Shown piece after piece: positions 1-7,539 of a stretch of 44,663 nt of DNA. The stretch covers positions 1 through 44,663 of the forward strand of contig JANQLM010000022.1 in NCBI GenBank assembly GCA_028280635.1. Direction: 5' to 3'. Positions within the stretch are counted from its first letter, which is position 1; every line of letters starts with the position of its first letter. The stretch comes from Halieaceae bacterium. GTDB lineage: Bacteria; Pseudomonadota; Gammaproteobacteria; Pseudomonadales; Halieaceae. Position numbers and translations under genes: made by a program. The notes below the pieces were generated by a model. The model was not told the DNA's origin. It worked only from the letters and a program-made list of their open reading frames with translations, and did no database searches.

Positions 1-544
1 GCTTGCTGTCCTGGTCGCCGCGCCGACTTGTACCCGCCTGCACGACGCGGGCGTTGATGCCGCGCAGATGCAGCGCCTTCCCGGTGTCAGAATTCCCGAA
101 CCGCAGCGCGTCGTCACCAAAGCGTTCGCGGAACTTGCGGCAGCCGAGATGGGGTTGATCGGTCACCTCGACCAGGGCCGAGCCGATCGCGAGCCGGGTG
201 CCCGGCGGCAAGTTGTCTTCGCTGAGGTCCAGGTCGACGTAGAGCTGGTCCCCGGCCAGTGGCCAGCGCTCTTCGGAGCCTGCAATCAGTGTGATCACCC
301 TGGCATTCATGATATTGAGCTGCATGTCGGGGTGAGCGCTGCCGTCTTCGGTACGGGACGAGCCGCGGCTTAGCCAATTGTCGCCCACCAGGCCGCGCTC
401 GGTACAGAGTTCGGCTTCCGCCAGAACCTCGCGTTCGTTGCCGACCGGGCGCCTGACTACCATCCGCAATTCACCGGAGTCCGCAGGAGCTGCGCGGATG
501 TGCGCCAGACCCGCTTCCAGTTGTGTCGTGGTGCTGTGTTCCAT
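1..544 (-). CDS. MOSC domain protein, 3' end cut by window edge
   Basis: The frame is open from an ATG at 544 down to base 1 (181 codons, no stop), so the C-terminus lies outside the window. The fold family is suggested by GLVGDNW near residue 50, an MQLNIMN segment, a LAGDQLYVDLDLS segment, NLPPGTRLAIG, and PHLGCRKF with a cysteine near residue 135. These match MOSC domains, the sulfur-carrier module found in molybdenum cofactor sulfurases and YiiM/YuaD-like proteins; the cysteine is the usual sulfur acceptor. It lies 13 bp downstream of the solA-like gene with an AGGGAGA ribosome site, so it is probably co-transcribed. No substrate can be assigned. Confidence 0.8.
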   Translation of the reverse strand, partial: MEHSTTTQLEAGLAHIRAAPADSGELRMVVRRPVGNEREVLAEAELCTERGLVGDNWLSRGSSRTEDGSAHPDMQLNIMNARVITLIAGSEERWPLAGDQLYVDLDLSEDNLPPGTRLAIGSALVEVTDQPHLGCRKFRERFGDDALRFGNSDTGKALHLRGINARVVQAGTSRRGDQDSK

Positions 545-557
545 GCTGTCTCTCCCT

Positions 558-1646
558 TCAGGCGGTGAAGCGCTGTAATCCGATAAAGCCAGTGTTAAAG
601 TCCGACCGCGTGCCGGTGACCCGGTCGATGAGCAGTTCACCCAGCGCTGGCGCCAGTTTAAAACCGTGGCCGGACAGGCCCGCTGCGAATGCCACCCGTT
701 CGCTGCCGGGATAGTTGTCGACAATAAAGTCCGCGTCTGGCGTCATGGTGTAGAAGCAGGTGGCGTGATCGAGACGGGCGGGCTTTACTCCGGGTAGGTG
801 ATCGGCGACGAAAGCGTCAATGTGTCGGTCGTCATTGGGGTCCTGTTCGCGACTGGCGCACAGTGGATCATCGATGCGCTCACCGCCGCTGTGCTCCGCC
901 AGCTTGAGGCGCCCGCCCTGGGCCGGGAACCCGTAGAACTGGCCGTGAGCTAGCTCGATATAGAATCCGTGCCGGTAGCGCGGGTCTTCGCATTCGAACC
1001 AATGCAGGTGCTTGCGGGTCACCGTCAGTGGCAGGTCCAGCGCGGCCAGCAACTGGCTGCTCCAGGCACCGCCGGCGATCACCAGCCGGTCGGTGGAATA
1101 GGCGGCCCTGTCGGTTGAGACCTGGACCCCAGCGTCCCGTTCCCGCCAGCCCTCGATCGTCTCACCCCAGCGATGCTCGGCGCCGTGATTCAGTGCCGCC
1201 GCCAGGTGCGCACGTACGCATGATTCCACCGGCAGCCAGCCGGCGTCGGGTTCAAACACGGCGCTAGCGCCTTCCGGGATCACATACTGTGGGAAATCCT
1301 TCGGTTCGGCTTTCTCCACGACCAGGCCGTGCTGCTCAGCGGAGGCCAGCACGCCGCGAATGGTATCGCTCTCGGCGGGGCCGGCGTAGAGAATGCCGCT
1401 ACGGGTCAGCAGCGAAGGGTCCAGCGCGTCCCACAGTTCATAACTGCGGCGCAACAGCGGCACGTAGTCGGGATGTTCGAAATAGGAAAGCCGAATCAGG
1501 CGCGACTCACCGTGGGAGCTGCCGCGGTCGTGGGCGGGCGGGAAGCGGTCCAGGCCCAGGCAGCGCAGGCCGCGGCTGGCGGCATGGTACAGGGCGGCGC
1601 TACCGATGCCGCCGGTGCCCAGTACGATAAGGTCGTAGTGGGCCAT
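558..1646 (-). CDS. solA: SolA/MSOX-type FAD-dependent amino acid oxidase
   Basis: A 362-residue flavoprotein of the DAO family, full length for monomeric sarcosine oxidase or N-methyl-L-tryptophan oxidase. Family members oxidatively demethylate N-methyl amino acids, giving formaldehyde and peroxide. Residues 8-15 hold the Rossmann dinucleotide motif LGTGGIG. SSHGESRLIR near residue 45 is the conserved flavin-contact segment. CFYTMTPDADFIVD near residue 297 supplies the cysteine that carries covalent FAD in the family. SGHGFKLAP lies near the C-terminus. It begins 8 bp after paralog A and is followed by the MOSC gene, forming a three-gene minus-strand unit. Sarcosine and N-methyltryptophan specificity cannot be told apart here, so the gene symbol is provisional. 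Confidence 0.82.
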   Translation of the reverse strand: MAHYDLIVLGTGGIGSAALYHAASRGLRCLGLDRFPPAHDRGSSHGESRLIRLSYFEHPDYVPLLRRSYELWDALDPSLLTRSGILYAGPAESDTIRGVLASAEQHGLVVEKAEPKDFPQYVIPEGASAVFEPDAGWLPVESCVRAHLAAALNHGAEHRWGETIEGWRERDAGVQVSTDRAAYSTDRLVIAGGAWSSQLLAALDLPLTVTRKHLHWFECEDPRYRHGFYIELAHGQFYGFPAQGGRLKLAEHSGGERIDDPLCASREQDPNDDRHIDAFVADHLPGVKPARLDHATCFYTMTPDADFIVDNYPGSERVAFAAGLSGHGFKLAPALGELLIDRVTGTRSDFNTGFIGLQRFTA

Positions 1647-1654
1647 GCCCGGGT

Positions 1655-2557
1655 TCAGGCGGCCCGGGCTGCGTGAACCAGGTCGAAGGCGTCCTCACGC
1701 AGGTGGCCAGCGCTGATCTCGTCCTGGAGTTGGGCCTCGCTGATCTCGCCGGCGTCCAGGCACTCCTTCACCAGGCCAAAGAAGAAAGCTTCCTGGGCCG
1801 GGTCGGGATGCTGGGCATAGGTGCCGGCGAACTTATAGTCACCGAACAGGGCGCGGCGGGCGCGGCGCAGCCAGTGGCGGGGCGGAAATAGCTGGAAGGT
1901 GTCGGCCGGGCGGTAGTCAATCCTGAGGCCGGTTTTCCAGGGCTGGGTCTTGCGCTTGGTGTTGTGCAGTAACTTGGTGTCCGCCGTGAGATTATCGAAG
2001 TCGTTCCACTCGTTTTCCAGCACGCCGATGGTGGCCGGGTCTTCCAGCTTGAGGGAAACCCAGTCCATGTAGTCGCGCCGTACGTCGGGTTCGAACATCT
2101 CTTCGAAGTTCTCTTCGAACTGCCAGTGGCGAAGCTTTGCGCAGTCCAGCAGCATCACGCTGGACGCCCAGGCGCCCTTGCGGCCCTTGCGACCCGACTT
2201 GGGCCGGCACATGATGGCCTTGCCGTCCATATCGCGGTCCAGCAGCTCCTGCACATCGGCAAGGGCAAATATATCCGGGTCCATCACCACGGCGCGGCCC
2301 TGGTAGCCCATCAGCTGGGGCGGAGCGAAGCGCAGTGGGGTGAAGGACTGCAGGTCCTCGTTGACCCAGGGGCGCATCTCCCCGTCGCGGCGGTAGCGCT
2401 TGCCCTCGTGTTCCGCCATGCAGGGGAAATCCCTGACTTCGATAAACTTCACGTCGAAGGCGTCAGGGTTGTGGGCGTTCTTCTTCAGGGAGAAGCGGCT
2501 CACCAGCGCCCCGAGCATCTGCTTGTGGTTGGTGTGAATAAATACCGTGGGTTTCAT
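1655..2557 (-). CDS. Putative GT-A-like glycosyltransferase, DPD family, paralog A
   Basis: A 300-residue soluble protein and one of three homologues in this window (also 3632-4576 and 10548-11468). Shared blocks are VFIHTNHKQ at the N-terminus, DLQSFTPLRF near residue 70, GRAVVMDPDIFA near residue 88, ASSVMLLDCAKL near 130, EWNDFD, LLHNTKRKTQPWKTGL near 195, and a C-terminal FFFGLVKEC. No named family was recognised with certainty. The DPD triad after a hydrophobic strand, plus a downstream H-x-T-x-R-x-TQPWKTG block, resembles the DxD and HxxGxxKPW metal/nucleotide-binding pair of GT8 enzymes. A glycosyltransferase role is therefore inferred. It is divergent from the ELM1-like gene across 38 bp and heads the unit with the SolA-like and MOSC genes. 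Confidence 0.6.
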   Translation of the reverse strand: MKPTVFIHTNHKQMLGALVSRFSLKKNAHNPDAFDVKFIEVRDFPCMAEHEGKRYRRDGEMRPWVNEDLQSFTPLRFAPPQLMGYQGRAVVMDPDIFALADVQELLDRDMDGKAIMCRPKSGRKGRKGAWASSVMLLDCAKLRHWQFEENFEEMFEPDVRRDYMDWVSLKLEDPATIGVLENEWNDFDNLTADTKLLHNTKRKTQPWKTGLRIDYRPADTFQLFPPRHWLRRARRALFGDYKFAGTYAQHPDPAQEAFFFGLVKECLDAGEISEAQLQDEISAGHLREDAFDLVHAARAA

Positions 2558-2595
2558 TGTTTCCGGCAGTTCAAAGCTTGGGATAGTCTAGCCCC

Positions 2596-3657
2596 ATGAG
2601 CGAACACGAGCCAAACATCTGGTGCTTGCTGGGCAGGAAGGCGGGCGATAATACACAGGTGCGCGCCCTCGCAGAAGCCCTGGGTGTCAGATTCACGGAA
2701 AAACAGATTCTCGCCCGCGCGTATGAACTGCTGCCGCACCTGCTGCTGCGCGTCACGCTTGCCGGCATAGACCGCGGCGCTTCCAGCGAGCTGGGGCCGC
2801 CCTGGCCGGACCTGGTGATCACCGCCGGCCGCCGCAATGAACCGGTGGCGCGCTGGATCCGGCGCCAGTCCGGCGGCCACACCCGGCTGGTACACATCGG
2901 CAGGCCCTGGGCACCGCTGGAGACCTGGGACCTGGTGGTCACCACCCCCCAGTACTTCCTGCCCCGGCAGCCCAACATCCTGCACAATCGCCTGCCGCTG
3001 CACCGACGCCTGGAGGGCGAGGTGCCCGATCACTGGCGCGGACGTTTCGAGTCAGTGCCCCGACCGCTGATCGCGTTGCTGGTGGGTGGTGATAGCGGCA
3101 AGTTCGTCATGACCGATGACAAGGGACGACGGCTGGGACAACTGGCGGGCGGGCTGGCACAGCGAGCCGGCGGCTCCCTGGTATGTGTCGCCAGCCCGCG
3201 CACACCGGCTTCGGCCTTCGCGGCGCTGGCCGCCGGTGCCGGTGATGCGGCCCATTGCTTTCCCTGGGGTGGTGAAAACCCCTACCAGGCACTGTTGGCC
3301 CTGGCGGATGCTTTCGTGGTGACCGGTGAGTCCATGTCCATGCTGGCGGAGGCCGCCGACAGCGGCAAACCGTTGTTTATCTTTGACATGGCGGATACGG
3401 ACCCGCACTGGTGGCAGCAGGCTCACAACTATCGCTACAAGCCGCTGAGCCACAGGATGGCGATGCGCTTTGGCCCGCGGCGCATGCGCCGCGATGTCGG
3501 GCGAATCCAGGACGCCCTGGTGGAAGCGGGCCGGGCCATTTGGCTAACCGAAACGTCGGAACTCTCGGCGAACGGCACTCCGACAGCCCAGTGTGAAAGC
3601 AGCGCCGAGCTGTTGCGCTCGGCGCAGGCGGTCAGGCGGCTTCTGCCACCGCGCTGA
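2596..3657 (+). CDS. ELM1-like (DUF1022) protein, putative glycosyltransferase fold
   Basis: A 353-residue protein resembling the mitochondrial fission ELM1 / DUF1022 family found in alpha- and gammaproteobacteria and plants. Visible hallmarks are an N-terminal WCLLGRKAGDNTQ segment, PDLVITAGRR near residue 78, LVHIGRP near 100, WDLVVTTPQYFLP near 115, and PRPLIALLVGGDSGKF near 155. A second Rossmann half follows, with SLVCVASPRTPAS and AFVVTGESMSMLAEA near 245 and a C-terminal KPLFIF. The two-domain layout is GT-B-like, and GES-x-SMLAEA occupies the place where nucleotide-sugar binding usually sits. Its biochemical role in bacteria is unknown to me; a glycosyl transfer role is inferred from fold and neighbours. 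Its last 26 bp overlap the end of the convergent paralog B. Confidence 0.72.
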   Translation: MSEHEPNIWCLLGRKAGDNTQVRALAEALGVRFTEKQILARAYELLPHLLLRVTLAGIDRGASSELGPPWPDLVITAGRRNEPVARWIRRQSGGHTRLVHIGRPWAPLETWDLVVTTPQYFLPRQPNILHNRLPLHRRLEGEVPDHWRGRFESVPRPLIALLVGGDSGKFVMTDDKGRRLGQLAGGLAQRAGGSLVCVASPRTPASAFAALAAGAGDAAHCFPWGGENPYQALLALADAFVVTGESMSMLAEAADSGKPLFIFDMADTDPHWWQQAHNYRYKPLSHRMAMRFGPRRMRRDVGRIQDALVEAGRAIWLTETSELSANGTPTAQCESSAELLRSAQAVRRLLPPR

Positions 3658-4576
3658 GGGGGTGCCGTGAGGGCGGCGGCAGGTCCGGGGTGCGCGCCAG
3701 TACCTCGAAGGCGTCGTGGCGGACGTGGTTCTGCGCCATCTCCTTGCGGATGAACTCCTCGCTGATCTTGCCCTGCTCGATGCACTCCTTGAGCAGGCCA
3801 AAGAAGAAGTTCTCCTGATTCTGGTCCGGGTGCTGTTTGTAGTTGCCCAGAAAGGCGTATTCACCGAACAGCTTACGGCGCGCGCGCATGATCCAGGCCG
3901 CCGGCGGGAACAGCCGGAAGCGCTCCGCAGGGCGCCAGTCTGTGGGCAGGCCGGTTTTCCAGGGCTGGGTCTTGCGGCGGGTGGTGTGCAGCATCTTGGT
4001 ATCGGTGGTGAACTTGTCGAAGTCGTTCCACTCGGCCTCGAAGAAATCGATGCTGTCGCGGTCTTCTTCCTTGAGGCAGACCCAGGGCTGGTAGTCCTGG
4101 GTGAAATCAAACATGGCGCGGAACTTGGCTTCCGCATCCCAGTGGGTCAGCCTGGCACAGTCCAGCAGCATCACGCTGGAGGCCATGCAGCGGTCAACCA
4201 GTCCCTTGGGCCCGGAGCGCATGCGGCACATGATGGCCTTGCCCTGCATGTCGCGGCTCAGCAGTTCCCAGATGTCGACAGCGGCGAAAATATCCGGATC
4301 GATGACCACCGCGCGGCCTTCGTAACCCATGAGGCCCGGGGGCATGAAACGGGTGGGGGTGAAGGACTGCAGGTCGTCGTTCAGCCAGGTGCGCTTAACG
4401 CCGTCGCGCAGGTACTCCTTGCCTTCGAATTCTGCGAAGAAGGGGTAGTCGCGGCTGTCCATGATCTGGACATCGAACTTGTCATTGTTGGTGGAGTAAC
4501 GGCGCAGGGCGTGTTCGGCAACAATGGCGCCGGTGATCTGCTTGTGGTTGGTCTGGATGAATACGCAGGCTTTCAT
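3632..4576 (-). CDS. Putative GT-A-like glycosyltransferase, DPD family, paralog B
   Basis: This encodes 314 residues from the ATG at 4576. That start was chosen because MKACVFIQTNHKQ aligns with the N-termini of paralogs A and C; an in-frame ATG at 4609 would add 11 unrelated residues. It keeps all family blocks: DDLQSFTPTRF, GRAVVIDPDIFA, ASSVMLLDCARL, EWNDFD, LHTTRRKTQPWKTGL, LFGEYAFLGNY and FFFGLLKEC. Like paralog C it has the C-terminal NHVRHDAFEVLARTP block, which in paralog A is altered to GHLREDAFDLV. It lies 102 bp downstream of the GT2 gene on the same strand and may end that operon. The function is inferred as for paralog A. Confidence 0.6.
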   Translation of the reverse strand: MKACVFIQTNHKQITGAIVAEHALRRYSTNNDKFDVQIMDSRDYPFFAEFEGKEYLRDGVKRTWLNDDLQSFTPTRFMPPGLMGYEGRAVVIDPDIFAAVDIWELLSRDMQGKAIMCRMRSGPKGLVDRCMASSVMLLDCARLTHWDAEAKFRAMFDFTQDYQPWVCLKEEDRDSIDFFEAEWNDFDKFTTDTKMLHTTRRKTQPWKTGLPTDWRPAERFRLFPPAAWIMRARRKLFGEYAFLGNYKQHPDQNQENFFFGLLKECIEQGKISEEFIRKEMAQNHVRHDAFEVLARTPDLPPPSRHPLSAVAEAA

Positions 4577-4625
4577 AAACGCTTGGCAGGGGTGTTGATA
4601 GGCGCGCAACTATAAAGCAAAGCGC

Positions 4626-4644
4626 CCCCATTTTCTATGTGGGG
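4626..4644 (-). terminator. Weak hairpin between GT2 gene and paralog B
   Basis: CCCCA at 4626-4630 pairs with TGGGG at 4640-4644 around a 9-base loop. Read on the minus strand, it is followed by GCGCTTTGCTTT, a poor U-rich tail. It could attenuate transcription from the ligase-GT2 operon before paralog B. The stem is only 5 bp, so the call is weak. Confidence 0.2.
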
Positions 4645-4678
4645 AGGCCTGCTATGAGTGTGAATATCAGCGCCGCTA

Positions 4679-5641
4679 TCAGCGTGAGTAGTAGTTGATA
4701 CTGCGCCCGGTGAGGGAGGTGTACAGCACCCCGAAAGCCTTGGCCATGCGATACAGGTTGTGCATCAGCATGCCCTTGGAAAACACCGAAAAGGGGAGCA
4801 AAAACAATGACATAAGAATTTTGCTAAGGGAGGTGGCCAGCAGCTTCAGGGCCCGTATGCCGGTACCGTGGGCGCGCGCCATGCTGACCTGGGAGCAGCC
4901 GTTCTTGAAACCGCGCATGAGCAGGCCACGGGCGGTATAACGCTCCGGCTCGTGGTTGCGGTGAATCACCGACATATCTGCCGAGGCCAGGCTCGCCCCC
5001 AGTTCGTGGGCGCGAATGAAGAAGTCCTTGTCCTCGCCACCGCTGAAGCGGAAGGTGTGATTGAACACCGGGCCGACGGTGGCGACACGCTCGAGGATGC
5101 TGCGGCCCACCAGTGCGTTGCAGGTGGAGGCGCAGCCCGGCAGGCCATAGCGGCCGCCCTTGTTCTCATGCTTGGCCTTGACCGGCGAACGGAAGATCCC
5201 CGATTCCCTGGCCCACTGGGGCATGAAGGAGTCTAGCACCCAGGTGCCAAACACGAGGTCGGCGCCGGTGACGGCCTGGCGGTCCAGCAACTGGATAAGC
5301 CAGTCTGACTGGGGCTGGTCGTCATCGTCGATAAACGCCAGGAAGTCAGCGCCCCGTTCCAGCGCCACCTGCACTCCGCGATTGCGTGCATAGGTAATGC
5401 CGGAGCGTGGCTCGGTCACGTAGTGAATCGAGATCGGCAGGCGCGGCGCGGCACGCTGGCAGATGGCTTCGGTTTCCGGGTTGGGGTTGTTGTCAACGAC
5501 GATCAGCTCCACCGAGCTGGGGTTATAGCCGCTGAGGTCAATATCCTGTAGTGCAACGAGCAAGCGCATCAGCCCCTGGGAGCGGCTGTGCGTGCAGACG
5601 CAGATGGCGACCCGCAGGTCGATGATGGCACTGACTGTCAT
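4679..5641 (-). CDS. Family 2 glycosyltransferase, membrane-associated
   Basis: A 320-residue GT2-type enzyme that should transfer a sugar from a nucleotide donor at the cytoplasmic face of the inner membrane. The GT-A domain shows VAICVCTHSR near residue 12, ELIVVDNNPN near 45, SGITYARNRGV near 80, the metal-binding AFIDDDDQP near 105, and FSGGEDKDFF near 200, the usual acidic catalytic-base region. The C-terminal segment of about 80 residues contains a hydrophobic stretch (LMSLFLLPFSVF) that probably anchors it to the membrane. It is the last gene of the tightly packed minus-strand operon, 9 bp after the Tam41-like gene. The sugar and acceptor cannot be predicted. Confidence 0.85.
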   Translation of the reverse strand: MTVSAIIDLRVAICVCTHSRSQGLMRLLVALQDIDLSGYNPSSVELIVVDNNPNPETEAICQRAAPRLPISIHYVTEPRSGITYARNRGVQVALERGADFLAFIDDDDQPQSDWLIQLLDRQAVTGADLVFGTWVLDSFMPQWARESGIFRSPVKAKHENKGGRYGLPGCASTCNALVGRSILERVATVGPVFNHTFRFSGGEDKDFFIRAHELGASLASADMSVIHRNHEPERYTARGLLMRGFKNGCSQVSMARAHGTGIRALKLLATSLSKILMSLFLLPFSVFSKGMLMHNLYRMAKAFGVLYTSLTGRSINYYSR

Positions 5642-5650
5642 GCTGTGTTG

Positions 5651-6577
5651 CTACTTGAAAATACCGCGGCGGTAGAGGCCCCAGAAAAAGCCCCACATGA
5701 ATACCAGTGGACGCCGCCGCACGCGCTCGGGGATTTCAATAGGCTCTCCCGAGTGGCGCTCCAGCTTCCATGCGATATAGTCGAGTCCCCCCTCGAACGT
5801 AAACAGTGCTTTCACCAGACGCAGCACTGAAAGTGTCTTTCCCTGTACCACCCGCAGGCGCCATGCCCAGCCTGCCGTCATCCTGACGTGTGTGGGTATG
5901 TCGCTCCTATAGCGCTCATCATACACATGAAAGGGGAAAACAAGCGAATCGGCGTGGAACTCTGTGACAGCTTGATAGAAATCGGCCGAGGCCAGCACCA
6001 GTTCCCGGGCGCGGCCGCTACGCTCCGTGCGCAGCTCCGTGCTGTAGCTCAATCCCAGGGCGCCCTCCCACAGATCTGCCAGGGAGCCTTCCCCGGGCAG
6101 TGCGGGCAGCGCCCGGTGCAGCAGCGTATAAGCCGCGTCCAGCAGGCAGTCCTCTACCTGCTCCCGGGACTGCGGGTTGTGGCTCCAGGCAATGCGGGTG
6201 GGTTGTGCGAAGCGCCCCCAGATGTAGGACTGGAACCAGGCGCGACTGCAGCCGTGGCGGAAGTCCGCCAGCGAGATCACCGTCACCTTGCTGCGCAGCA
6301 CCCGGTTTTCCCAGGCCTGCTCGGCGTAGAACACGTTGGGGGGCAGCAGCCGGTTGGCCAGGGCCAACGCGCCGGGGCCGTAAGCCAGGGGGTAGTCGTC
6401 ACAGAGCAGATAGAGATCCAGCAGGCCATCGAAAATGTCGCCGCTGCGCAGGCAGGAGCCGTACACGAGCACCGCTGTGATCGCGTCATTGTGGCGCCGG
6501 CGCAGGTCGCTGACCAGCTCACCCAGGGCCGGATGACTCTCGGTATCCGGGCCGCTGACAGGGGGGTAATTGCTCAT
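5651..6577 (-). CDS. Tam41-like nucleotidyltransferase, putative phosphatidate cytidylyltransferase
   Basis: A 308-residue protein. VLVYGSCLRSGDIFDG near residue 38 followed by LLDLYLLCDD gives the G-S and acidic strand of the polymerase-beta-like nucleotidyltransferase fold. Further on come NVFYAEQ near 83, KVTVISLADF near 97 and a YIWGRFAQPTRIAW segment near 118. This order parallels the mitochondrial CDP-diacylglycerol synthase Tam41 (YGSG, an acidic strand, a VYFN-like strand, a KYGVVS-like strand, then an AGRLQKPV-like block). The likely reaction is CTP plus phosphatidate to CDP-diacylglycerol. Its start overlaps the stop of the lipid kinase gene by 4 bp (ATGA), and that kinase could supply the phosphatidate. 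The assignment rests on motif order recalled from the family, not on an alignment. Confidence 0.5.
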   Translation of the reverse strand: MSNYPPVSGPDTESHPALGELVSDLRRRHNDAITAVLVYGSCLRSGDIFDGLLDLYLLCDDYPLAYGPGALALANRLLPPNVFYAEQAWENRVLRSKVTVISLADFRHGCSRAWFQSYIWGRFAQPTRIAWSHNPQSREQVEDCLLDAAYTLLHRALPALPGEGSLADLWEGALGLSYSTELRTERSGRARELVLASADFYQAVTEFHADSLVFPFHVYDERYRSDIPTHVRMTAGWAWRLRVVQGKTLSVLRLVKALFTFEGGLDYIAWKLERHSGEPIEIPERVRRRPLVFMWGFFWGLYRRGIFK

Positions 6578-7539
6578 GGTCTGATAAACGTCAGCGGCGC
6601 GGTCGCGCTGATCCCCAACTGGCCATGCACGGGCAGGATTTCACCGTCGAGGTTCACCTCGCCCTCCATCCACAATTGCACCGAATCGGCATTGTGACTG
6701 AAGTAGCCCTGGGCGGGTACCGCGTTGCGGCTGGGTTTGCCGCGCGCGATGCTCGCAAAGGTGCGGGCGAAGCGGCTACAGCCCTGTTCCATCAGCGTCA
6801 GGCGCAGTGCGCCGGGTCCTGTGCCCCAGAACGGGCGCATACCAAAGGCCAGTCTTTCCAGGGTGCTGACTGCCAGTATCAGTGCCGCGTGGTCCGCCCG
6901 CGGTTGCCCGTCCAGGCTCAGGCCGATGCGCTGGTCGCCGGTAAACTCCGGCTGCCCGCGCACCACGCCCCACACGGTGCGCAGGGTGCCCAGCGCCAGG
7001 CTGAAATCATCGCGCAGACCGCGGGAGTGGATTTCACGATGGGCGTACTCGGTGCCCTGGATGACGGCACCGGCGCCCATGAACATGCCAAAGTGGCGTT
7101 GCTCGCCGATGTCGAGGCGCAGCAGCCGCCGCTGCCGGGGTGTCGCGGAGAGAGTGCGCGGCCCCGCGCACCATTCACAGAAGCGATCCACTGCCTTCGC
7201 CAGGGAGCCGCGCAGGCCAACATCCCCGGCGTTCATGTTGGCGGTGCCGCCTGGCAGCAGCACCACCGCAGGGGGAGTGGCGAAGAACTGACCTTCCAGC
7301 ATCTGCCCGAGCAGCGCGGAGTTGGTGCCGTCACCACCGTTGATGCCTAACACTTCGATACCCAGCTCAGCCAGGGTGGTTAGCGCTGACGGAATTTCCT
7401 CGGCGCTGTGGGTCACTATGTGGTGAATCGACGGCGTGGCGTCAATACGCTGGCGAAACTGCTCGAACTGGTCGCGGTTGTGGCCGCTGGCGGGGTTGCT
7501 GACCAGTCCCACCGGCGTGCCTGCAGTGAAGCGGGTCAC
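6574..7539 (-). CDS. Diacylglycerol kinase-family lipid kinase (DAGKc domain)
   Basis: A 321-residue lipid kinase from a GTG at 7539 that overlaps the upstream stop (GTGA). The frame continues upstream into the neighbouring gene, but the conserved domain starts here with GLVSNPASGHNR. Catalytic landmarks are GINGGDGTNSA near residue 65, the ATP-site loop LLPGGTANMNAGD near 95, and MFMGAGAVIQGTEYA near 150. The second, beta-rich half of the fold continues to the C-terminus. Members phosphorylate diacylglycerol, sphingoid or related lipids at the inner membrane (YegS, BmrU, DgkB). Its position between an exported protein and the Tam41-like gene suggests phosphatidate or lipid-carrier metabolism. 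The exact lipid is unknown. Confidence 0.8.
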   Translation of the reverse strand: MTRFTAGTPVGLVSNPASGHNRDQFEQFRQRIDATPSIHHIVTHSAEEIPSALTTLAELGIEVLGINGGDGTNSALLGQMLEGQFFATPPAVVLLPGGTANMNAGDVGLRGSLAKAVDRFCEWCAGPRTLSATPRQRRLLRLDIGEQRHFGMFMGAGAVIQGTEYAHREIHSRGLRDDFSLALGTLRTVWGVVRGQPEFTGDQRIGLSLDGQPRADHAALILAVSTLERLAFGMRPFWGTGPGALRLTLMEQGCSRFARTFASIARGKPSRNAVPAQGYFSHNADSVQLWMEGEVNLDGEILPVHGQLGISATAPLTFIRP

